DNA of 6,661 nucleotides from Betaproteobacteria bacterium (GTDB lineage Bacteria; Pseudomonadota; Gammaproteobacteria; Burkholderiales; Ferrovaceae): contig JAGWPH010000214.1 in NCBI GenBank assembly GCA_028870615.1, forward strand, positions 1 to 6,661, in the 5' to 3' direction. Below the pieces are notes generated by a model. The model saw only the letters and a list, made by a program, of their open reading frames with translations, was not told where the DNA came from and did no database searches. This document shows, in pieces, positions 1 through 6,576 of this stretch. A program made the position numbers and the translations under genes. Numbering within the stretch: the stretch's first letter is position 1; each line of letters starts with the position of its first letter.

Positions 1-317
1 GTGATGTCCTGTTCATCGATGCCAGCCGAGATTTTCAGGCCGCCAAGACTCAGAACGCGCTGCTCGACTCGCACCTGGATAAAATCGTTGCCACTTTCGA
101 TGCACGGCAGAACGTCGAAAAATATGCCTATGTCGCTACGCTGGCCGAGATCGCCGAGAACAACTTCAATCTCAATATTCCGCGTTACGTGGATACCTTC
201 GAGGAAGAGGAAGAAATCGATGTGGCCGCCGTGGAGCGGGAAATCGAGCGCTTGGAAGGCGAATTGGCCGAAGTGCGGGCCAAGATGAAAGCCTATCTTA
301 AGGAGTTGGGCGTATGA
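1..317 (+). CDS. hsdM: Type I R-M methyltransferase subunit HsdM, C-terminal end (5' partial)
   Basis: This is the last 104 codons of the DNA adenine methylase subunit of a Type I R-M system; the reading frame begins at base 3. HsdM uses S-adenosylmethionine and works as a complex with HsdS. The catalytic part (SAM-binding and NPPY motifs) lies upstream of the window and was not seen. The call rests on the family's very typical C-terminus: an ID.SRDFQ-like segment near the start, then NIPRYVDTFEEEEEIDV, then a charged helix rich in E, R and K (VEREIERLEGELAEVRAKMKAYLKEL) that resembles the C-terminal helix docking onto HsdS. The stop codon (315-317) overlaps the ATG of the next gene in an ATGA, so translation is probably coupled. 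The neighbouring hsdS and hsdR support the assignment. The tail looks intact, with no sign of a frameshift. Confidence 0.95.
   Translation, partial: DVLFIDASRDFQAAKTQNALLDSHLDKIVATFDARQNVEKYAYVATLAEIAENNFNLNIPRYVDTFEEEEEIDVAAVEREIERLEGELAEVRAKMKAYLKELGV
300..305 (+). promoter_or_regulatory. Ribosome binding site of the BRO-N gene
   Basis: AAGGAG lies inside the last codons of hsdM, 8 bases before the ATG at 314. It is a strong Shine-Dalgarno site and supports that start, so the accessory gene can be initiated independently as well as by coupling to hsdM. Confidence 0.75.
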
Positions 318-1336
318 GCAAGAAATCTACGATACCCGTGGTACATGCCGAGGACCGTATTGTCATCTTCCAGGAAAAATCAGTACGCCGGGCATGGCAC
401 AAAAATGAATGGTGGTTTTCTGTTCAGGATGTGGTGGCTGTGCTCACGGACAGCCCCAATCCGACTGACTATATTAAGAAAATGCGATTGCGGGACAAGG
501 AGTTGTCGCAAGGGTGGGGACAACTTGTCACCCCCCTTCGTCTGGAAACCGGGGGCGGCATGCAAAGCGGAAATTGCGCCAACACCGAAGGTATTTTCCG
601 AATCATCCAGTCTATCCCTTCACCCAAAGCCGAACCCTTCAAACTCTGGCTGGCGCAGGTCGGCTACGAGCGCGTCAAGGAAATCGAAGACCCGGAACTG
701 GCCAGCACTCGTGCCCGCGAACTCTACGAAGCCAAGGGCTACCCCAAGGACTGGGTCGAAAAACGCATGCGCGCCATCGCCATCCGGGGAGCGCTGACCG
801 ACGAGTGGAAAGCACGCGGCGTCGCCGAAGGCCGCGAATACTCCATCCTTACCGCCGAGATTGCACGCGCCACCTTCGGCGTCACCCCCGGAGCCCATAA
901 AAAAATCAAGGGGCTGGATCAGGTCAAGCCTGGTAACAACTTGCGCGACCACATGACCGACCTGGAATTGATCTTCACTATGCTCGGCGAAGCTGGTACC
1001 ACCGAGATTGCCCGCCGGAAAAATGCGCAGGGTTTCGCTGGAAACCGTAGTGCCGCAAAAGAAGGTGGCGCTGTTGCCGGCAATGCCCGCAAGGAACTGG
1101 AAGCTAAGACCGGCGTGCCGGTGATTAGCCGGCAGAATTATCTGAGTCCGCCCGAAACGACGCAGGTGGCAACTACCGAGAATTCCTCTGTAGTTCAAAC
1201 AGAGGGAAACAAGATTAGTGACACAGCAACCGTTTCCAAAATAGAAACGGTCCGAGGACGAACCCGTAACCCCAAAGCCAATCGAAAACCGCTAGCGGAA
1301 AAGCCCGCGGGCAAGGGGCGGGGGAAGAAGAAATGA
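314..1336 (+). CDS. BRO-N domain protein with DinD-like C-terminal region, inside the Type I R-M operon
   Basis: A 340-residue accessory protein lying between hsdM and hsdS. Residues about 16-120 resemble the BRO-N domain of phage antirepressors and baculovirus BRO proteins: WWFSVQDVVAVL, NPTDYIKKM, a Gly-rich turn (GGGMQ, 80-84), then EGIFRIIQS and PFKLWLAQ. BRO-N domains generally bind DNA. Residues about 174-277 resemble the C-terminal half of E. coli DinD: AHKKIKGL, NNLRDHMTDLEL, then an alanine/glycine-rich stretch and ARKELEAKTG. DinD is an SOS-induced protein reported to inhibit RecA. From about 278 the protein looks disordered; the last 27 residues hold 12 Lys/Arg and end in KKK, which suggests nucleic-acid contact. 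It overlaps hsdM and hsdS by 4 bp on each side and has an AAGGAG site, so the start is well supported. Its role here is unknown; control of restriction or handling of cut DNA is inference. Databases may call it a prophage antirepressor, but no phage genes are near. Confidence 0.85.
   Translation: MSKKSTIPVVHAEDRIVIFQEKSVRRAWHKNEWWFSVQDVVAVLTDSPNPTDYIKKMRLRDKELSQGWGQLVTPLRLETGGGMQSGNCANTEGIFRIIQSIPSPKAEPFKLWLAQVGYERVKEIEDPELASTRARELYEAKGYPKDWVEKRMRAIAIRGALTDEWKARGVAEGREYSILTAEIARATFGVTPGAHKKIKGLDQVKPGNNLRDHMTDLELIFTMLGEAGTTEIARRKNAQGFAGNRSAAKEGGAVAGNARKELEAKTGVPVISRQNYLSPPETTQVATTENSSVVQTEGNKISDTATVSKIETVRGRTRNPKANRKPLAEKPAGKGRGKKK
494..529 (+). repeat. Clustered GACAA/TTGTC inverted repeats inside the BRO-N gene
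   Basis: Within 36 bases there are two inverted pairs: GACAA (494-498) with TTGTC (503-507) around a 4-base loop, and GACAA (519-523) with TTGTC (525-529) around a single C. The second is flanked by G- and C-runs that could lengthen a stem. The bases encode a BRO-N segment (DKELSQGWGQLV), so the repeat may simply follow from codon choice. A role as operator or RNA structure is only a possibility. Confidence 0.35.
1183..1207 (+). repeat. Hairpin 1 in the 3' part of the BRO-N gene
   Basis: Arm 1183-1190 (TTCCTCTG) can pair with 1200-1207 (CAGAGGGA) over 8 bp, with one G-T wobble, around a 9-base loop. No T-run follows, so it is not a classic intrinsic terminator. It falls in the region encoding the disordered tail, about 130 bases before the hsdS start. 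Confidence 0.45.
1229..1251 (+). repeat. Hairpin 2 in the 3' part of the BRO-N gene
   Basis: A perfect 8-bp inverted repeat: ACCGTTTC (1229-1236) and GAAACGGT (1244-1251) around a 7-base A-rich loop. It follows hairpin 1 after 21 bases and lies about 80 bases before the hsdS start. The downstream sequence is CCGAGGACG, with no T-run, so factor-independent termination is unlikely. mRNA processing, stabilisation, pausing or a protein-binding site are possible. Confidence 0.5.
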
Positions 1337-2538
1337 GCTCGGCTCAGCGCTTGGTCCGCCTTGAGGAAGTGGCGACCTTCACGGGAGGGAGTACGCCTTT
1401 ACGTGCGAAACCTCAGTACTTCGGCGGCAATATCCCTTGGGTGAAGACCACAGACCTCAACAATGGTTTGATTGCTGAGACCGAAGAGACACTGACTGAA
1501 CTTGGGCTGGATGAATCGTCCTGCAAGATTGTTCCTGCAAACGCGGTACTGGTGGCCATGTATGGTGGTTTCAATCAGATCGGTAGAACAGGCCTACTGT
1601 TGAATGACAGCGCAATCAATCAGGCACTGACTGCGATTCTCCCAGACACCCATAAGCTTGATCCTGCGTTTCTGCTTGAGTGGTTGAACTTTCGCGTTGA
1701 TTACTGGAAACGCTTTGCCGGCAGTAGCCGCAAAGACCCGAACATCACAAAGGGTGATGTCGCCGATTTCCCGGTACCAAGCATTCCCGTTGATCAACAG
1801 CGTAATGCAACTCGCGTTCTTGCCGAATGGAACTCCGCCATTGAGAAAACCGAACAACTGATTGCGGCCAAGGAAAGGTACTGCACTCACGAACTCTCGC
1901 GCCTCATCAGCCGTGGTCATCATCCACACGGCCACGTCGGTTCCTTCGCCCACGAATTTCCCGAGCGGAATCGCAGTGGCACATGGCAAAAGGTGGAGTT
2001 AGCGGACATCGCAACGGTCTGGAAGGGCCAACAGCTCAACAAGGATGCGATGGTCGAGGACGGCGCCTACTACGCACTCAATGGTGGTATCAAACCGTCT
2101 GGTCGGACGACAGAATGGAATTGCGAAGCCAACACGATCACGGTCAGCGAGGGCGGTAACTCGTGTGGCTTCGTGTCCTTTAACTGCGAAAACTTCTGGT
2201 GCGGCGGCCACTGTTACGCGCTCAAGAATCTGGCGAAAAACGTCGATGTCCACTATCTCTTTCATTTTCTGAAAGGTAAACAAACCCGCCTCATGGCATT
2301 GCGGGTTGGCTCCGGGTTACCGAACATTCAAAAATCAGATATCGAGGCGTTTACAGTCATCCTGCCCGATCTCACAACCCAGTCCGGCATCGCCCGCTAC
2401 CTCAGCGCATTGCGCGAGGAAATTTCGACCCTTTGTGCTTATGTTGAGAAACTGAAGGAGCAGAAACGCGGCCTGATGCAAAAACTCCTCACCGGCCAGT
2501 GGCGTGTCCCGGCAAAAGGCAACGAGGTGGCCACATGA
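1333..2538 (+). CDS. hsdS: Type I R-M specificity subunit HsdS
   Basis: This 401-residue protein reads the bipartite target sequence and is the scaffold for HsdM and HsdR. It has the usual two-half layout and a full family length. Target recognition domain 1 spans about residues 7-150 (starting LEEVATFTGGSTP, with IPWVKTTDL and NQALTAIL). A conserved helix follows at about 153-192 (VDQQRNATRVLAEWNSAIEK). TRD2 spans about 217-345 (WQKVELADIATVWKGQQLN, ITVSEGGNSCGF, GSGLPNIQKSDIEAF). The second conserved helix runs from about 348 to 387 and ends in the hallmark KLKEQKRGLMQKLLTGQW. The target sequence cannot be deduced. The linker near 196-207 is rich in histidine, and TRD2 carries five cysteines (264, 278, 285, 290, 294). 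The ATG follows a purine-rich GGGGAAG (1321-1327) and overlaps the BRO gene stop by ATGA. The stop overlaps hsdR the same way. Both TRDs look intact. Confidence 0.95.
   Translation: MSSAQRLVRLEEVATFTGGSTPLRAKPQYFGGNIPWVKTTDLNNGLIAETEETLTELGLDESSCKIVPANAVLVAMYGGFNQIGRTGLLLNDSAINQALTAILPDTHKLDPAFLLEWLNFRVDYWKRFAGSSRKDPNITKGDVADFPVPSIPVDQQRNATRVLAEWNSAIEKTEQLIAAKERYCTHELSRLISRGHHPHGHVGSFAHEFPERNRSGTWQKVELADIATVWKGQQLNKDAMVEDGAYYALNGGIKPSGRTTEWNCEANTITVSEGGNSCGFVSFNCENFWCGGHCYALKNLAKNVDVHYLFHFLKGKQTRLMALRVGSGLPNIQKSDIEAFTVILPDLTTQSGIARYLSALREEISTLCAYVEKLKEQKRGLMQKLLTGQWRVPAKGNEVAT
2524..2530 (+). promoter_or_regulatory. Ribosome binding site deciding the hsdR start
   Basis: GAGGTGG sits just before the ATG at 2535 and overlaps the last codons of hsdS. 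It supports 2535 over an in-frame GTG at 2499, which would add 12 residues of out-of-frame hsdS sequence. Confidence 0.65.
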
Positions 2539-5500
2539 GCAGCTTCCGTTTTGACGAGAAACACCTCTCTCAGATCCCGGCGCTGCAATTGCTCATCAAT
2601 CTGGGGTATCGCTACCTTACCCCGGAGCAGGCGCTGGTCATGCGCGGTGGTCGGCTTTCCAATGTGCTGCTGGAGGAGGTACTGCGCGACAACCTCAAGC
2701 GCATTAACCGCATCCAACACAAGGGCAGCAATTATCTTTTCAGTGAGGAGAATATCCAGAGCGCTATACAGCGGCTGAAGAACGTCAAGTATGACGGTCT
2801 GCTCAAAACCAATGAATCAGTCTATGACCTGCTGACCCTGGGGGTGGCGCTGGAGCAGTCGGTAGAGGGGGATGTGCGCAGCTTCACCCTCAACTACATC
2901 GACTGGAAGAATCCAGAGAACAACGTCTACCATGTCACCGCTGAATTTTCGGTGGAGCGCACCCGCAGTCACGAGACTGCGCGGCCAGACATCGTGCTGT
3001 TTGTCAATGGCATCCCCTTCGCGGTGATCGAGTGCAAATCGCCCAAGACCGAGGTGGAGCAGGCCGTGTCTCAAATGATTCGCAACCAGCGCGACGAGTA
3101 CATCCCGACGTTGTTTACCTATGCCCAACTGGTGATTGGCACCAACAAGAACCATTGTAAATATGCCACCGTGGGCACGGCGGCCAAGTATTGGTCAGTG
3201 TGGCACGAGGAGCGGGAAGAGAAGGATGAGGATGGTGCGGCTTTGCGCGCAGTGCTGGACAAACCCTTGCCGCAGGAGGCCAAAGCGGGGCTCTATGAGT
3301 TGCTGGCCGAAGGTTTCGGTGTCCGCGAACCCGATGCTGAATACCTGATACGCCGCGCACTCACTGAACAGGACCGCACGATTTATGCCCTATGCCGACC
3401 CGAGCGCCTGCTACGCATGGCGCTGCTGTTCACGGTATTCGATGGGGGGCGGCGCAAAATTGCCCGCTACCAGCAGTTCTTCGCGGTTGAACGCATTCTG
3501 GGGCGGGTGAAGCAGCGGGATGATACGGGGCGACGGGTCGGCGGCATTGTCTGGCACACCCAGGGCTCGGGTAAGTCGCTGACTATGGTGATGCTGGCAA
3601 AGGCACTGGTGCTGGATCTCGATATCAGAACGCCGCGCATCGTGCTGGTCACGGACCGGGTCGATCTCGACAAGCAACTCGGGAACACCTTCGCGGCTTG
3701 CGGCCTGACGCCAGACCGGGCCGAATCGGGGCGGCATCTAGTGGAATTGGTGGCCGAACACAAGGCGCACATCGTGACCACGCTGATTCACAAGTTCGAT
3801 AAGGCCTTGTCCACTCGCAAGTTCCAGGACGAATCCACGGAAATCTTTGTGCTGGTGGATGAAACCCAGCGCACGCAACTGGGCATGTTTGCCGCACGGA
3901 TGCGGCAGATGTTCCCTAACGCCTGCTACATCGGCTTTACCGGTACGCCCTTGCTGAAACGCGAAAAAAGCGATGTGATGCGCTTCGGCGGCATCATCCA
4001 CACCTATGCCATCAACCAAGCGGTGACCGACGGCGCCATCGTGCCCTTGCTCTACGAGGGGCGGCTGGTGGAGATCGAGCAGAACAAGGCGGCGATCGAC
4101 ATCTGGTTCGAGCGTCACACCGAGGGGCTGACACCAGCACAGAGAGCTGACCTGAAGAAAAAATACGCGCGGGCGGAAACGCTCAACAAGACCGACCAGG
4201 TTATTTACATGCGCGCTTTCGACATCAGCGCGCATTTTCAGCAGAACTGGCAGGGCACAGGCTTCAAGGCGCAACTGGTGGCGCCTTCCAAGGCGGCAGC
4301 CCTGAAATACAAGGCTTTTCTGGATGACATCGGCGAGGTGACCAGTGAAGTTATCATCTCTGCCCCCGACGAGCGCGAAGGCTTCGATGATGTGAATGAC
4401 GAAGAATCCACGGATGAAGTGGTAGCCTTCTGGCAGCGCATGATGAAGCGTTTTGGCGATGCCGAGGCCTATGAGACCCGGATCATCAACAACTTCAAGC
4501 ACAGTAGTGACCCGGAGATTCTCATTGTGGTCAGCAAGTTGCTGACTGGGTTTGATGCACCGCGCAACACGGTGCTGTACCTTACTCGCAACCTCAAGGA
4601 ACACACCCTGCTGCAAGCCATTGCTCGCGTAAATCGTCTTTATGACGATGACGAGGGGGTCAAGCCCAAGGAGTTTGGCTACATCATTGACTACGCTGGC
4701 ATCCTCGGGGAGCTTGATCAGGCGTTGACGACCTACAGCGCGCTGGAGGGATTCGAGGAAGGGGATCTTGCCGGAGCCCTGACTAGTATCAACGACATGG
4801 TGCGCCAACTACCGCAGCGCCATGCCGAGTTGTGGGATGTGTTCAAGACCGTGGCCAACCGGAAAGATGAGGAGGCCTTTGAGCAACTGCTGGCCGACGA
4901 AAAAATCCGCGGGAACTTCTACGAGTGTCTTTTGGCCTACGCCAAGACGCTGGCCATTGCCATGTCCTCCGAGGAATTCATCACCACAACACCGGAGAAT
5001 CGCCTCAAGAGTTACAAGGCCGACCTCAAGCGCTTTACCAATCTGAAGGCGGCGGTGAAATTGCGCTATGCAGAGTCCATCGATTACCGGGACTACGAAC
5101 CGAAGATTCAGAAACTCCTTGATACCCACATCTCGGCCAACGAAGTGCTGAAGCTCAACGAACCGGTCAATATTTTCGATAGCGTGGCCTTCCAGCAAGT
5201 CGTTGAGGATCAAGGGCAGGGCAAACCGACTGCCGCCAAGGCGGACATGATCGCCCACGCCACCAAGCGTGCCATCACTGAGCATTTGAATGAAGATCCT
5301 GCCTTTTTTGAGAAATTTTCCAAGTTGATCCAGCAGGCCATCGATGACTACCGTGCCGGGCGGATTTCCGATCTGGAGTATCTGAAGCAGGCGAGTGATA
5401 TCAAGGATGCGGTGGTTAACCGCAAACCTGATGATGTGCCATCTGTCCTGCACGGTAATGATCATGCCATTGCCTGTTTCGGTGTCCTGGAGCCTTATTT

Positions 5501-5759
5501 TGGCCGGCATGTAGCGGATGCCACGCAGGCAAGGGAGGTGGCAGCAGATGCGGCGGTCAGCATTTGGGGCATCATTGAGCGAAACCGTGTCGTGGGATTT
5601 TGGGACAACCTGGATGCGCAGCGCCGGACAATGAACGAGATGGATGACTATCTCTATGACAAAATCCGGGGTGAGCGAGGCATCCCCCTGACCACCGAAG
5701 AGATGGACGAAATCATCGGCCGCTCGATGCAATTGGCCAGGTACCGGATGCCGACGTGA
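2535..5759 (+). CDS. hsdR: Type I restriction endonuclease subunit HsdR (nuclease and ATP-dependent translocase)
   Basis: A complete 1,074-residue motor and nuclease subunit. Type I enzymes bind an unmethylated target, pull DNA past themselves with ATP, and cut at a distance. The N-terminal HSDR_N domain carries a PD-(D/E)xK nuclease site: D152 in ARPDIVLF, then E166 and K168 in VIECKSP. The SF2 helicase core follows: Walker A HTQGSGKS (341-348, K347), motif II D442-E443-T444-Q445 in LVDETQRTQ, motif III GFTGTP (467-472), motif V TGFDAP (671-676) and motif VI QAIARVNR (694-701). The remaining 370 or so residues form a helical C-terminal region like that of EcoR124-type subunits (DUF3387-like) that docks to the methylase. 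All key residues are present, so the protein should be active. The odd point is Gln where most HsdR have His in motif II. The ATG at 2535 is chosen for its ATGA overlap with hsdS and its RBS. With no gap before it, hsdR appears to have no promoter of its own, unlike EcoKI. Confidence 0.96.
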   Translation: MSSFRFDEKHLSQIPALQLLINLGYRYLTPEQALVMRGGRLSNVLLEEVLRDNLKRINRIQHKGSNYLFSEENIQSAIQRLKNVKYDGLLKTNESVYDLLTLGVALEQSVEGDVRSFTLNYIDWKNPENNVYHVTAEFSVERTRSHETARPDIVLFVNGIPFAVIECKSPKTEVEQAVSQMIRNQRDEYIPTLFTYAQLVIGTNKNHCKYATVGTAAKYWSVWHEEREEKDEDGAALRAVLDKPLPQEAKAGLYELLAEGFGVREPDAEYLIRRALTEQDRTIYALCRPERLLRMALLFTVFDGGRRKIARYQQFFAVERILGRVKQRDDTGRRVGGIVWHTQGSGKSLTMVMLAKALVLDLDIRTPRIVLVTDRVDLDKQLGNTFAACGLTPDRAESGRHLVELVAEHKAHIVTTLIHKFDKALSTRKFQDESTEIFVLVDETQRTQLGMFAARMRQMFPNACYIGFTGTPLLKREKSDVMRFGGIIHTYAINQAVTDGAIVPLLYEGRLVEIEQNKAAIDIWFERHTEGLTPAQRADLKKKYARAETLNKTDQVIYMRAFDISAHFQQNWQGTGFKAQLVAPSKAAALKYKAFLDDIGEVTSEVIISAPDEREGFDDVNDEESTDEVVAFWQRMMKRFGDAEAYETRIINNFKHSSDPEILIVVSKLLTGFDAPRNTVLYLTRNLKEHTLLQAIARVNRLYDDDEGVKPKEFGYIIDYAGILGELDQALTTYSALEGFEEGDLAGALTSINDMVRQLPQRHAELWDVFKTVANRKDEEAFEQLLADEKIRGNFYECLLAYAKTLAIAMSSEEFITTTPENRLKSYKADLKRFTNLKAAVKLRYAESIDYRDYEPKIQKLLDTHISANEVLKLNEPVNIFDSVAFQQVVEDQGQGKPTAAKADMIAHATKRAITEHLNEDPAFFEKFSKLIQQAIDDYRAGRISDLEYLKQASDIKDAVVNRKPDDVPSVLHGNDHAIACFGVLEPYFGRHVADATQAREVAADAAVSIWGIIERNRVVGFWDNLDAQRRTMNEMDDYLYDKIRGERGIPLTTEEMDEIIGRSMQLARYRMPT

Positions 5760-6466
5760 AGACCATGAGGCAAGAGATCGTCTTCGGCACTGAAATCATC
5801 AGTTACGAAATTCTATTCCTGGCGACGCGACACACGCTTGGAATCGAGGTGCACCCCGACCTGTCCGTAGTCGTTCGCGCCCCAGCTGATTGTGATCTTG
5901 ACACCATCCAGGCCAGAGTCGGCAAGCGTGCTCCCTGGATTAGCAAGCAACTGACCAACTTTCAGCGTTACAGCCCGAGGACGCCAGCGCGGCAGTATGT
6001 GAGTGGGGAGACCCATCTCTACCTCGGACGGCAGTATCGGCTAAAGGTCGTGGCCGGGACATCGGCGGCTGTGAAGATGAACCGAGGCCATCTGGTGCTG
6101 ACACTGCCAGGCAAACCTGATCCTGAACGGGTGAAATCACTGCTGCACCGCTGGTATCTGGACCATGCCCGGCGGGTTTTCATGGATGTGCTGGATGAAT
6201 TTCTACCCCGTTTCAAGAGGTACCAGCAGCCACGCCTGATCGTGCGGGCAATGCAGTCGCGCTGGGGCAGCCTGTCGCAGGCCGGTACGATGACGCTGAA
6301 TGCTAATCTAGTTCGGGCACCTCGCGCTTGCATCGAATATGTGGTGGTCCACGAATTGTGTCACCTCAAGCACCGCGATCACGCTGCCAGTTTTTTTCGG
6401 CTACTTGGTCAGGTGATGCCAGATTGGGAAAAGCGGAAGCAGCGACTGGAAACGGTACTACTCTGA
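5756..6466 (+). CDS. M48-like/DUF45 (YgjP-type) zinc metallopeptidase coupled to hsdR
   Basis: A 236-residue protein of the DUF45 (YgjP/SprT-like) zincin family. Its zinc site is HELCHLKHRDH: H199, E200 and H203 as HExxH, with H209 as the likely third ligand in the family spacing. Preceding it is the family block SRWGS (168-172) followed by TLNANLVRAP and YVVVHE. The N-terminal half is a beta-rich region with YVSGETHLYLGRQYRL (81-96). The family normally has RWGSC; here the Cys is Leu173. No signal peptide or membrane segment is evident, so it is probably cytoplasmic. The GTG at 5756 overlaps the hsdR stop as GTGA, matching the other junctions; an ATG at 5765, three codons in, is the alternative. 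DUF45 proteins are known near Type I R-M genes, but their substrate is unknown, and the E. coli homologue has also been described as a nucleotide hydrolase. A role in clearing restriction subunits is only a guess. Confidence 0.88.
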   Translation: MKTMRQEIVFGTEIISYEILFLATRHTLGIEVHPDLSVVVRAPADCDLDTIQARVGKRAPWISKQLTNFQRYSPRTPARQYVSGETHLYLGRQYRLKVVAGTSAAVKMNRGHLVLTLPGKPDPERVKSLLHRWYLDHARRVFMDVLDEFLPRFKRYQQPRLIVRAMQSRWGSLSQAGTMTLNANLVRAPRACIEYVVVHELCHLKHRDHAASFFRLLGQVMPDWEKRKQRLETVLL

Positions 6467-6473
6467 TTGAAAT

Positions 6474-6481
6474 AGGAGGGG
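6474..6481 (+). promoter_or_regulatory. Orphan Shine-Dalgarno-like sequence AGGAGGGG
   Basis: A near-perfect ribosome binding site 8 bases after the peptidase stop with no ATG or GTG at a suitable distance. A TTG at 6489 is followed one codon later by TAG. Only an ATT at 6488 opens a longer frame, of 24 codons ending at a TAG. It may be chance, or a relic of a lost small gene or leader peptide. Confidence 0.35.
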
Positions 6482-6564
6482 TAACGGATTGCAGTAGCTA
6501 TTAATCGTTGCCTATCGACATCGAATCTGGGTAGTTTTCAAAAGCACCTAAATTTCTGCTAGTC

Positions 6565-6570
6565 AAGGAG
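6565..6570 (+). promoter_or_regulatory. Ribosome binding site of the TIR-like gene
   Basis: AAGGAG lies 6 bases before the ATG at 6577, ideal spacing, and fixes the start of the last gene. Confidence 0.8.
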
Positions 6571-6576
6571 CCATAA

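Larger units (their letters stand above)
6467..6576 (+). other. Gene-free spacer between the R-M operon and the TIR-like gene
   Basis: This is the only non-coding stretch in the window. It is A+T-rich compared with the operon (45 G+C of 110 bases). I see no intrinsic terminator and no convincing sigma-70 promoter. The best candidate is a poor one, TTGCCT (6508-6513) and TAGTTT (6532-6537) 18 bases apart. The TIR-like gene may therefore be read through from the operon or use a promoter I cannot recognise. Confidence 0.6.

Noticed and set aside
1..288. A frame-1 open frame at the left edge that could look like a small gene
   Set aside because: The real frame starts at base 3 and gives the unmistakable HsdM C-terminus; the frame-1 product is Arg/Ser/Pro-rich, as expected for a shifted frame.
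620..1198. A 192-codon - strand open frame opposite the BRO-N gene
   Set aside because: It is codon-aligned antisense to a gene with clear BRO-N and DinD-like sequence; no RBS and no recognisable product.
1229..1260. Hairpin 2 as an intrinsic transcription terminator
   Set aside because: No run of T follows the stem, and termination here would cut off hsdS and hsdR.
314..1336. A prophage remnant, because of the antirepressor-like BRO-N domain
   Set aside because: No integrase, repressor, lysis or structural phage gene is present, and the gene is seamlessly built into the hsd operon by overlaps on both sides.
1594..1989. A 131-codon - strand open frame opposite hsdS
   Set aside because: Codon-aligned antisense shadow of a conserved TRD1 and central helix.
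2499..2534. GTG at 2499 as the hsdR start
   Set aside because: The added residues are hsdS codons read in another frame. The ATG at 2535 has a closer RBS, an ATGA overlap like the other junctions, and begins the usual HsdR N-terminus.
3738..5732. Two long, nearly contiguous - strand open frames (356 and 307 codons) opposite hsdR
   Set aside because: Their codons align exactly with hsdR codons, so they are open only because hsdR rarely uses TTA, CTA or TCA. Their proteins look like nothing known, and hsdR motifs are intact across the whole stretch.
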